Below are positions 34,951-42,470 of a stretch of 64,000 nt of DNA, piece after piece. Below the pieces are notes generated by a model, which was not told the DNA's origin, did no database searches, and saw only the letters and a program-made list of their open reading frames with translations. Source of the stretch: Calothrix sp. NIES-4105 (GTDB taxonomy: Bacteria > Cyanobacteriota > Cyanobacteriia > Cyanobacteriales > Nostocaceae); the NCBI RefSeq assembly GCF_002368415.1, contig NZ_AP018290.1, positions 3,857,614-3,921,613 on the forward strand, read 5' to 3'. The translations under genes and the position numbers were made by a program. Position 1 is the first letter of the stretch, and every line of letters begins with the position of its first letter.

Positions 34951-35736
34951 TTAGCCTTGTTGCCGCTCGACATCAATGGCAGATAGCCCTTCTAGCGCTA
35001 ATCCAATACTTACGCCATCTTCCATTAATCGCTTAAGTTGCTGAGTTAGAAGCAATCGGGCGTAACGTAAAGCTAGGGGTGGCTTTTGAGCCATTTGTGC
35101 AGCAAGTTCGCACGCTCTCGGCAAGAGTTTGTCAGGTGGGAGAACTTCGTTGACTGCCCCAAAATCGAATGCTTCTTGCGCTGATAGTTTCTGCTGCGTT
35201 AGCAAGAAATATCGTCCCCGGTTCACGCCCAACAGTAACATCCACATTACTTGAATGCCGTCACCAGGGGCAACTCCATTACCAAAGTGAGGAAAGTCCT
35301 GAAATACCGCCGTTTCAGAGGCTAACACAATGTCGCATAGCAGTGCCAATTCTGAGTGAGCGATTGCAGGTCCGTTAACAACACCTATCATTGGTACAGG
35401 AATGTCAAGCTGGGTAATAACGTTATGCCTGCCTCGCCAGTAGGTTTGATCCCAACCAGTTGCCGTAATATCTTTACCTAGTCCACCGAAGCTTTTGAAA
35501 CTTTCTGGATCGAAGTCAGCACAAAAATTCTCTCCGGCGCCAGTAAGAATTACAACTTTGTTTTCACGGTCGGCGCCAATGTCGGCGAAAGCAAAACCAA
35601 GTTCGTCATGAATTGTTTTATTAAAAACGAGAGAATCGCCATTTGTATGCAGTGTCACTTCCAAAATGCCGTTATGCCGCTGCATCCGAATCGATTCATA
35701 TTTATTTACGTAATCATCAAGGGTAATAGCCTTCAT
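34951..35736 (-). CDS. Crotonase-superfamily protein, 6-oxocamphor hydrolase-like (paralog 2)
   Basis: 261 residues from the ATG at 35736 with AGAGGAAA upstream. Crotonase fold with VVILTGAGENFCADFDPESF, NGPAIAHSELALLCDIVLA, FQDFPHFGNGVAPGDGIQVM and RGRYFLLTQQKLSAQEAF. His in PHF, Asp in PGDG and His in IAHSE match the catalytic set of 6-oxocamphor hydrolase (retro-Claisen cleavage of cyclic beta-diketones). Starts 10 bases after the Old Yellow Enzyme gene. Assigned from motif memory; a generic enoyl-CoA hydratase remains possible. Confidence 0.8.
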   Translation of the reverse strand: MKAITLDDYVNKYESIRMQRHNGILEVTLHTNGDSLVFNKTIHDELGFAFADIGADRENKVVILTGAGENFCADFDPESFKSFGGLGKDITATGWDQTYWRGRHNVITQLDIPVPMIGVVNGPAIAHSELALLCDIVLASETAVFQDFPHFGNGVAPGDGIQVMWMLLLGVNRGRYFLLTQQKLSAQEAFDFGAVNEVLPPDKLLPRACELAAQMAQKPPLALRYARLLLTQQLKRLMEDGVSIGLALEGLSAIDVERQQG

Positions 35737-35746
35737 CAAATTTCCT

Positions 35747-36874
35747 CTACTCTTTTCTAGCGAGCGTCAACAAACTTTGTAGCATGGGATAGTCGGTGTA
35801 GCCGTTTGCTCCAGGCGTGTAGAACGTATTGTAATCAACTTCATTCAAAGCAGCATTCTCGCGAAGCCGTTGGGGGAGGTCAGGGTTAGCGAGAAAGGCA
35901 CGTCCGAAGGCGACCAGATCAGCATCACCAGCTTCTAGGCGAGCGATCGCTGCTTCTTTATCCAAGCTGCCATCGACCATCATCACACCTTTGAAGTGGG
36001 GACGAATCAGTTTTGCTAAATCAAATGGGGCATTTGGTTGATTGCCAAATGTAACCATCGGTAGTTGAATATGCAAATAAGCTAGGTCGAGGTCAGAAAG
36101 CTGTTGGGCAAGGTAAGGATAAATTACTTGTGTGTCAGTTTCTTCAATATCGTGGGGCAAGAACTTCCAAGGGGAAACTTTGACACCGACATATTGCCCG
36201 CCACGTACACTGACCATTGCTTTGACCACTTCAAGGAAGAAGCGCGATCTATTTTCCACACTGCCACCATACTCATCAGTGCGGAGATTGGTTAAACTTG
36301 ACAGAAACGAGTGCGGTAAATAACCATTAGCTCCATGCAGTTCAACCCCATCAAATCCAGCCTCTACTGCCCGTTCTGTGGCATTACGAAACATCTCAAC
36401 GACCTGCGGAATTTCCTTCAGTTCTAAGGCTCTCGGTGTTGGATATTTGTCTTTTCCGGACGGGATATGAACTTCACCTTTGGGACGCACCGCACTGGGA
36501 GCAACGGGGAGAATACCATCAGGCAACAGAGAAGGATGGCTAATGCGTCCGGCGTGATGAATTTGCAAGAAAATACGTCCACCTGCTTGATGAACTGCAT
36601 TGGTTACGAGTCGCCACCCTGCAACCTGTTCATCAGTGTAAATTCCGGGTTGTCCGGTATAGGCACGACTGGTTGGGTGAGGATAGGTTCCTTCTGTGAT
36701 GATCAGTCCAGCTGTTGATCGTTGAGCGTAATACTCTGCGTTCAGTTCATCGGGAATTCCTCGATCTCCAGTGCGATTACGGGTCATAGGCGCCATCACA
36801 ATCCGGTTGGGAAGTTCTAGATTCCCCACTTTAGCAGGTGTAAAGAGTTGAATGTCTATATTCATAGTCTTCAT
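35747..36874 (-). CDS. Old Yellow Enzyme family alkene reductase (NemA-like)
   Basis: 375 residues from the ATG at 36874. FMN-dependent TIM barrel: LPNRIVMAPMTRNRTGDRG, GLIITEGTYPHPTSRAY, HxxN substrate pair in VELHGANGYLPHSFLSS, then EYGGSVENRSRFFLEVV. OYEs reduce activated C=C bonds of enones, or nitro and nitrate esters, with NAD(P)H. First gene of a minus-strand operon and divergent from a LysR regulator, so probably induced by an electrophilic substrate. Confidence 0.93.
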   Translation of the reverse strand: MKTMNIDIQLFTPAKVGNLELPNRIVMAPMTRNRTGDRGIPDELNAEYYAQRSTAGLIITEGTYPHPTSRAYTGQPGIYTDEQVAGWRLVTNAVHQAGGRIFLQIHHAGRISHPSLLPDGILPVAPSAVRPKGEVHIPSGKDKYPTPRALELKEIPQVVEMFRNATERAVEAGFDGVELHGANGYLPHSFLSSLTNLRTDEYGGSVENRSRFFLEVVKAMVSVRGGQYVGVKVSPWKFLPHDIEETDTQVIYPYLAQQLSDLDLAYLHIQLPMVTFGNQPNAPFDLAKLIRPHFKGVMMVDGSLDKEAAIARLEAGDADLVAFGRAFLANPDLPQRLRENAALNEVDYNTFYTPGANGYTDYPMLQSLLTLARKE

Positions 36875-36893
36875 AAAATTTACTTTAGCTATC

Positions 36894-36923
36894 TCAGGCA
36901 AGCGTCAACAAACTTTGTACGAC
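36894..36923 (-). pseudogene. Tail of a lost second Old Yellow Enzyme gene
   Basis: The minus strand reads VVQSLLTLA then stop, in GCGTCAACAAACTTTGTA, the same words as the OYE 3' end at 35762-35785 (LQSLLTLA). So an extra copy of the OYE gene once ended here, upstream of the present one. Confidence 0.6.
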
Positions 36924-37047
36924 TGAATGAAACTTGCTGTATATCTAGTTGGATAATTTCACAATAATCTAAGACTAAGCTTTGAAAAAGCAGTTGTGTT
37001 TCATAACACTTATTCCTATAATTCATTAATCCAGTAAAATAATGCCT

Positions 37048-37962
37048 ATGGATAAGTTTAATGACATCAACATCTTTGTCCGGTCTGCTCAAACCAGGAG
37101 TTTTTCTGTTGCAGCCCAGCAATTAGGGATGTCCCCTTCGGCAGTAAGCAAAGCGGTTATGCGGTTAGAGGAAAGCTTGGGCATCCGCTTAATGAACCGC
37201 ACGACCAGAAAGATTACACTGACCGATGATGGCGCCGCATTTTACGAACGCTGTCGGCAAATTCTCGGTGAACTGGAAGAAGCGGAATTAGAACTAAAGC
37301 GCGCGCAATCAACTCCTACTGGAACGCTTCGCATTGACCTGACTACCGAATTAGGACAACTGCATATTATTCCGGCACTACCTCAGTTCATCAAGCGCTA
37401 CCCTGACCTGAAGCTAAATATATCTCTAAGCAACCGTATGGCAGATGTAATAGAAGAAGGAATCGATGCCGTTGTGCGAATTGGAGTTGGACGCGATAGC
37501 AGTTTAATTATGTATGGGCTAGGGACTGCTCGGTTAATTGTTTGTGCTGCACCAAACTACTTGAAGCGACATGGAATACCTCAAACTTTAGAAGAACTTC
37601 AGCATCATAATTGCATTAGTTTTGTTTCACCCTGGACTGGACGGGTGTTTGACTGGCAATTTCAAGATGATGGGCAGCAGATAAGTATACCCGTGGAGGG
37701 TAATCTTTGCCTAAACAATGGGAAATCGCTTCTAGATGTTGCGCTTGCGGGTGTTGGGCTAGTTCAAGTGTACAACTATATTGCAGGAGAGGCAATTGCT
37801 ACTGGCAAGCTCAAACCAGTTTTAGAAAACTATGCAGTTCCAGGTTCTCCAATTTCGGTAATTTATCCTCAGAAACGATATCTCTCAGCTAAGATTCGTG
37901 CTTTCATAGATTTTATGAGCGAATTAATGAAACAACTTCGTCAGCAAAAAATTGTTGAGTAG
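37048..37962 (+). CDS. LysR-family transcriptional regulator
   Basis: 304 residues from the second of two close ATGs (37042, 37048). Winged helix: FNDINIFVRSAQTRSFSVAA, then MSPSAVSKAVMRLEESLG and RTTRKITLTDDG. The rest is a periplasmic-binding-like effector domain (GTLRIDLTTELGQL, IDAVVRIG). It points away from the OYE operon with 173 bases between the starts, the standard layout of a LysR activator and its target. Confidence 0.94.
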   Translation: MDKFNDINIFVRSAQTRSFSVAAQQLGMSPSAVSKAVMRLEESLGIRLMNRTTRKITLTDDGAAFYERCRQILGELEEAELELKRAQSTPTGTLRIDLTTELGQLHIIPALPQFIKRYPDLKLNISLSNRMADVIEEGIDAVVRIGVGRDSSLIMYGLGTARLIVCAAPNYLKRHGIPQTLEELQHHNCISFVSPWTGRVFDWQFQDDGQQISIPVEGNLCLNNGKSLLDVALAGVGLVQVYNYIAGEAIATGKLKPVLENYAVPGSPISVIYPQKRYLSAKIRAFIDFMSELMKQLRQQKIVE

Positions 37963-38159
37963 AACTATAAATTAAAATTGAGACCCCTGCGCGCAGCGTA
38001 ACAACACACGGGAAGATTGGCAACGGATGATGAACGGATGTAACGGATGGGTGGTATTAAATAACCAGACCTTGTTTGAAACAAAGAGCTACACCGTTAC
38101 ATGGGTTGTATGGGTTGCAAACCAACCTACCAAAACTTTTGACACACACCAAAGCGTGG

Positions 38160-38432
38160 TCTATGTCATTTATTTTGGGGTGTTGACGCCAACTCTCTTA
38201 CTCTCTTCTCTGCGTACTCTGTGTCTTTGTGGTAAATAAAAAGACATGAATGCATACGTGTCTCGCCTGTGCTACAACTCATTAAAATCAATGACATGAA
38301 CTACTAGTAGTTCATGTCATAAGTTTTGGTGTAAATATATTTTTTACCACAGAGACACAGAGTACACAAAGATAAGAGTTAAGAGAGTTCGCTATAAAGG
38401 CGCCTACACCCCAAAATTAATGACTTGGACTA
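38160..38432. repeat. Large palindromic element with a 30-base perfect core
   Basis: The arm at about 38165-38236 (TTTTGGGGTGT, AACTCTCTTA, CTCTGTGTCTTTGTGGTAAA) is repeated in inverse at about 38339-38415 (TTTACCACAGAGACACAGAG, TAAGAGAG, ACACCCCAAAA). At the centre, 38291-38320 is a perfect palindrome with arms ATGACATGAACTACT. The whole could be a non-autonomous mobile element (MITE-like) or a fold-back repeat. The stretch 37963-38160 before it has no recognised gene. Confidence 0.82.
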
Positions 38433-38445
38433 CTAATATAAACGT

Positions 38446-39154
38446 TTAATAAGACACCACATGCCGCTCGTAGAACAATTTTCCAGTCAAATTTGTCGGT
38501 GCCTCTGTCGCTAACCAAACGGTGGTATCTGCCCCTTGTTCGAGAGTGCGTGGAGCTGTTGACCCACCCATATCAGACTGCACCCAACCAGGGTCTATTG
38601 CATTGACAACAATGCCTTGAGGTTGTAAAGCTTCGGCTAACATAATTGTCACCCCATCAAGCGTTAGCTTAGATAAACAATAGCTGGGCACATCCGCGCT
38701 CAAGCCTGATAACTGACCATAGCCGCTTGAAGTATTAACAATACGAGCCTTTTTAGATTTTGACAACAGTGGTAGAAATGCTTGAGTAACCTGTACGGCG
38801 CCAAATGCATTCACGTTCATCGTATGATGAACGCAATTCACGTGACACTGTAAGAATATTAACGCCTTTATCAGGATAAATACCTGCATTATTGATTAAG
38901 ACATCAAGCGAATCAATCTCGTTGCTTAAATTCTTTGCGGCTTTGTTAATGCTATCATCATTGCTAACATCGAGTTCTAATGGACGGGCGTTTGAGGTTT
39001 GGAGTTGCTTGATTGCAGAAGACGCTTTCTCAATTGATCTAGCAGCCAAAATCACATCAAATCCCGCTGCTAGTAACCCTTGACAAATTGCAAATCCAAT
39101 GCCTTTGTTGGCGCCAGTCACGAGGGCACGTTTTCCTTGGAATTGTGAAGCCAT
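38446..39154 (-). pseudogene. Short-chain dehydrogenase (carbonyl reductase-like) with one frameshift
   Basis: Part one starts at 39154: MASQFQGKRALVTGANKGIG, then DVLINNAGIYPDKGV. Part two, in another frame, reads HHTMNVNAFGAVQVTQAFLP, IVNTSSGYGQLSG, SYCLSKLTLDG (catalytic YxxxK as YCLSK) and DPGWVQSDMGG. The switch lies near 38830 within GAATTGCGTTCATCATACG and needs one extra base. All SDR motifs are otherwise intact, so the break is recent or an error. Confidence 0.85.
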
Positions 39155-39220
39155 AATATCTTCCTCATCATTTCTGCTAATCAAAATTTACTTCATCTAA
39201 AACTCTTCAAAGCATTGGTA

Positions 39221-40003
39221 TTAAATCAAATTTAGTGAAGAGTCGATACGAGTGTAGAATCCTGCTTGATTGCGTTTGTTTTGATTTCTAATTTTTCTAG
39301 CTCGCGCGGCTTCAACAAAAGCTTGAAAAATACGTAACTGTTGTGGGTTATCAATTGCAAGTTCTGGATGCCATTGTACTCCGATAGCCCAAGGGTGATA
39401 TTCGTATTCTATCGCTTCAACTACACCATCAATAGAGCGCGCAGCAAGGCGCCATCCAGTAGGTAAAGTACGTACTGATTGGTGGTGCATTGACTCAACT
39501 TCCACACTAGTCGCTTCCATAATTAAGGCAAGATGACTTTGAGGGTTTATTTCAACTAAATGTTTAACGCTTTGTTCAGATTCTCCTGTATGTGCTACCA
39601 GTTCACCAAACTCCGAAGGAATATGAGCTACAAGACTGGCGCCACAAGAAACAGCCATGACAGCAACTCCTCGACAAACGCCCAACAAGGGGATATCAGT
39701 GTTCAAGCCTTGATTTAAAAGTTTTAACTCAAAAGCATCGCGCGTGTGGTCAACATCGGAAATAGCTGGATGTAAGGAGCCATTATAAGTAGCTGGGTCT
39801 AAGTCCCCACCACCAGAGAAAATTAAACCATCGACAACTTCTAAAATTGCAGCACTTTCTTCTGATTGACCGGGGGGTAGTAAGATAGGCAAACCGCCAC
39901 AACGGCGTACTGCCTCTACAAACGTATTTTTGATGTGATACTGACCATCTTGATTTTGATTAAACGTAGTAATACCAATGGTAGGCTTTGTTAATTCGTT
40001 CAT
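39221..40003 (-). CDS. Class I glutamine amidotransferase, PuuD-like gamma-glutamyl hydrolase
   Basis: 260 residues from the ATG at 40003. Motifs: PTIGITTFNQ, GLIFSGGGDLDPATY, nucleophile Cys in LLGVCRGVAVMA, and the His-Glu pair in GVQWHPE. This is the peptidase C26 group that splits gamma-glutamyl amides, such as gamma-glutamyl-GABA in putrescine breakdown. No other puu gene is near. It is 66 bases upstream of the broken SDR on the same strand. A copy of its 3' end lies at 31561. Confidence 0.9.
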   Translation of the reverse strand: MNELTKPTIGITTFNQNQDGQYHIKNTFVEAVRRCGGLPILLPPGQSEESAAILEVVDGLIFSGGGDLDPATYNGSLHPAISDVDHTRDAFELKLLNQGLNTDIPLLGVCRGVAVMAVSCGASLVAHIPSEFGELVAHTGESEQSVKHLVEINPQSHLALIMEATSVEVESMHHQSVRTLPTGWRLAARSIDGVVEAIEYEYHPWAIGVQWHPELAIDNPQQLRIFQAFVEAARARKIRNQNKRNQAGFYTRIDSSLNLI

Positions 40004-40027
40004 ATCACCAAAAATATAATACTCCAC

Positions 40028-40356
40028 AAGTTCACGCTTAAAAGCGAGCTACTTTTAGCCTGACGAACAAAAATGACAACAATATGTCAAATCGGCATAA
40101 ACGCCCCTAATTACCAACCATCTGAAAGATTTTGAAAAGAAACTTAATGCAAATTATTACTATTTTTAACGTACAAGCGTATGCACGATTACAGCATTCT
40201 CTTTGCATAGCAAGCTTTTACAGCGATTTTCAGCACACAAACAAGAAATAATTAAACAAATTAGTTGCAACTCATAATCATTATGACTATGATTAAAAAT
40301 ATCAGCGATTCATCTTTAACTTTCCTTGGATGAGTTAAGGGCTATTAGGAGTACAA
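40028..40356. other. Intergenic region between divergent genes
   Basis: About 330 bases, no coding frame recognised. It must hold the promoters for the amidotransferase (minus) and the SDR/queA-like pair (plus). TTAGGAG at 40346 is the likely ribosome site for the SDR gene at 40357. Confidence 0.5.
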
Positions 40357-41112
40357 ATGAACAGTTTGCAAGGAAAATACGCATTAATTACAGGTGCTTC
40401 ACAGGGATTGGGTTTGGAGCTAGCGATTGCATTCGCTCGTGCAGGCGCCGCAGGAATTGCGATTGTTGCACGTAACAAAGCATTACTGGATGTTGCGCGC
40501 GATTTAATCCAAGAAGTAGATAAGCAAATTCAGGTATTGGCAATTGTAGCGGATGTGAGCCAAGCGCAAGATATTGAGCGGATTGTTGCGACTACGTTGA
40601 ATGCATTTGGGGGACATATCGATATATTAGTGAACAATGCTTCTACCATTGGTCCCGAACCGATGCCGTTTTTGCTCGATTATCCATTGGAAGATTTCCG
40701 CAACGTGTTGAATACAAACCTGATAGCACCGTTTTTGCTCATTAAGAAAGTGTTGCCAGCGATGATTGAAAACGGTGGCTCAATTATTAATGTCACAAGT
40801 GATGCTGGTATTACCGGATATCCTGGTTGGGGCGCCTATGGGATTTCCAAATTTGGGTTAGAAGGACTTTCACAAACCTGGGCAGCAGAACTCGAAGAAA
40901 GTAATGTTCGCGTTAATTGGGTAGACCCTGGAAATATGAACACTGCCATGCATCGCGCAGCAGAACCGGATGAAGACCCAACACAATGGGCGAATCCGGC
41001 ATATGTCACTTCTATATTTGTCTATTTGGCATCAGATGAGTCTAAGCATGTAAACGGGCAGCGCTTTCATGCACAAACCGAAGAAGATGAACCATTATCA
41101 CAAGCTGCTTAA
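40357..41112 (+). CDS. Short-chain dehydrogenase/reductase
   Basis: 251 residues. SDR motifs: cofactor loop LITGASQGLGLELA, NNAST (NNAG-like), catalytic Ser in INVTSDAGITGYPG and YxxxK in YGISKFGLEG, then VDPGNMNTAMH. The substrate is unknown. The C-terminus HVNGQRFHAQ is usual for this subgroup. A QueA-like gene follows after 26 bases on the same strand, so both may be co-transcribed. Confidence 0.92.
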   Translation: MNSLQGKYALITGASQGLGLELAIAFARAGAAGIAIVARNKALLDVARDLIQEVDKQIQVLAIVADVSQAQDIERIVATTLNAFGGHIDILVNNASTIGPEPMPFLLDYPLEDFRNVLNTNLIAPFLLIKKVLPAMIENGGSIINVTSDAGITGYPGWGAYGISKFGLEGLSQTWAAELEESNVRVNWVDPGNMNTAMHRAAEPDEDPTQWANPAYVTSIFVYLASDESKHVNGQRFHAQTEEDEPLSQAA

Positions 41113-41138
41113 TTAAATTTGTCGAAAGAGAATTAATT

Positions 41139-42188
41139 ATGAAAGCGCCCTTTTCTTTTACCCTTCCAAGTGAGCTAGCTGCTTCATCACCACCTGAACG
41201 GCGAGGTATTGCCCGCGACCAAGTACGGTTAATGGTTATTAACCGAGACAATTATCAAGTTGAACATTCGCATTTCAATCATTTAGGCGCCTTTTTACGT
41301 CCCAACGATTTGTTAGTGTTCAATTCCAGCCGCACTTTACCTGCTGCTATTGATGGGTATGAAGTAACACAGAAACATCGAGTACAAGTTCGTTTAGCGC
41401 AACATTCACCAGACGACAGTTGGCTTGCACTCTTGCTTTGCCAACCAGGTGAACACTTTGCTTGTCCTTTACATAGCGGAATGCAAATTAACTTTAGCCC
41501 AGAATTAAGCGCCATTGTTTTGGAACGTGACAGTAACATTTCAAGACTGTGGAAACTGCGGTTTTCTGTAGGAGGGACACAGTTAATTGACTTGTTTTAC
41601 AAGTTAGGACAACCAATTCGGTATGAGTATGTATCGGCGCCTTGGGATTTAGATTATTATCAAACTGTTTACGCTATTGAACCAGGTTCGGCAGAAATGC
41701 CTTCTGCTGGACGCGCGTTTACATGGCAATTAATGTTTAGTCTCAAACGTCAACAAATCCAAACAGCTTATATTACATTGCATACAGGATTATCTTCCTA
41801 CATGGATGATGAACTTGACGCTCTACATCCTGCCTCGCAAGAGGAGTATTTAATCAATGAAACTACAGCGAACAAAATTAATACTACACGCACAGTTGGG
41901 GGACGAATTATTGCTGTAGGAACAACTGTAGTGCGCGCGTTGGAATCAGTGGTTGATTTTGATGGTAAGGTACATGCAGGACACGGTTATACGCGACTTC
42001 ATGTAACTAGTGAACACAAGTTAAAAGCAGTAGATGGTTTATTGACCGGACTGCATGAACCAGAAGCGAGCCATCTTGATTTACTTACTGCCTTTTTGCC
42101 GAAACAAGTAATTCGGTCAGCTTATGAACAAGCAGTGAAAGAACGTTATCTGTGGCATGAGTTTGGCGATTTAAATTTGATTGTTTAA
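41139..42188 (+). CDS. QueA-like S-adenosylmethionine:tRNA ribosyltransferase-isomerase family protein
   Basis: 349 residues, the length of QueA. Shared features: FTLPSELAASSPPERR at the N-terminus, LRPNDLLVFNSSRTLPA, AGRAFTWQL in place of AGLHFT, and RTVGGRIIAVGTTVVRALES. QueA adds the epoxycyclopentane ring in queuosine synthesis. Several conserved stretches are altered, so this is a paralog that may act on another substrate. It follows an SDR gene, not other queuosine genes. Its 3' end is duplicated at 44299 and 46223. Confidence 0.85.
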   Translation: MKAPFSFTLPSELAASSPPERRGIARDQVRLMVINRDNYQVEHSHFNHLGAFLRPNDLLVFNSSRTLPAAIDGYEVTQKHRVQVRLAQHSPDDSWLALLLCQPGEHFACPLHSGMQINFSPELSAIVLERDSNISRLWKLRFSVGGTQLIDLFYKLGQPIRYEYVSAPWDLDYYQTVYAIEPGSAEMPSAGRAFTWQLMFSLKRQQIQTAYITLHTGLSSYMDDELDALHPASQEEYLINETTANKINTTRTVGGRIIAVGTTVVRALESVVDFDGKVHAGHGYTRLHVTSEHKLKAVDGLLTGLHEPEASHLDLLTAFLPKQVIRSAYEQAVKERYLWHEFGDLNLIV

Positions 42189-42192
42189 TTAA

Positions 42193-42222
42193 TGTAGAGA
42201 CGTTACATGTAACGTCTTTACA
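42193..42222. repeat. TGTAGAGACG palindrome, copy 4
   Basis: TGTAGAGACGTTACA / TGTAACGTCTTTACA, one mismatch in the last arm, 5 bases after the queA-like stop codon. It is carried along in the copy at 44459. Confidence 0.88.
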
Positions 42223-42239
42223 CATATTCGATCAGAAAC

Positions 42240-42333
42240 GCCTGAAATTTACTGTATATTTGGGGACTCAGAAGCATTATCAGACGTTGCTATTGAAGCA
42301 GGAAATTTATCTGAACATCATATTTATCTTTAG
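42240..42333 (+). pseudogene. Unidentified C-terminal gene scrap
   Basis: A frame ending at the TAG at 42331 reads TPEIYCIFGDSEALSDVAIE then AGNLSEHHIYL. It has protein-like composition but no start, and begins inside repeat DNA. I do not recognise a family. Confidence 0.3.
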
Positions 42334-42379
42334 TTAAAGTTTTAATGTATTACGTTTGGTTACGGTGGCTCAATCGATA
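42331..42379. repeat. Direct repeat D, left copy
   Basis: TTAGTTAAAG(T)TTTAATGTATTACG followed by TTTGGTTACGGTGGCTCAAT. The right copy is at 46017-46066 with a few mismatches (TTTCGTTGCGGCGCCTCAAT). The two copies bracket the ATPase gene and the toxin/immunity pair. Confidence 0.8.
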
Positions 42380-42470
42380 ATTTATTTTGTATGTGTAGAT
42401 TGTAGGTTAACCCGTCAAAAGCGTTATGCGCTACACTGGGCATTGTCATAGTAAGCTTGTGGAAGTTGTC

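Noticed and set aside
33566-35736. Plain enoyl-CoA hydratases
   Set aside because: The fold is the same, but the FQDxxH...(A/G)DG and IH(G/S)E patterns fit 6-oxocamphor hydrolase-like enzymes better; hydratase is kept as the alternative.
31777-37962. Classical biosynthetic gene cluster (PKS/NRPS/terpene)
   Set aside because: No ketosynthase, adenylation, carrier protein or terpene synthase domains are present; the genes fit catabolism or detoxification better.
38027-38239. 70-codon frame before the palindromic element
   Set aside because: Runs into the repeat arm and its product shows no family resemblance; probably chance.
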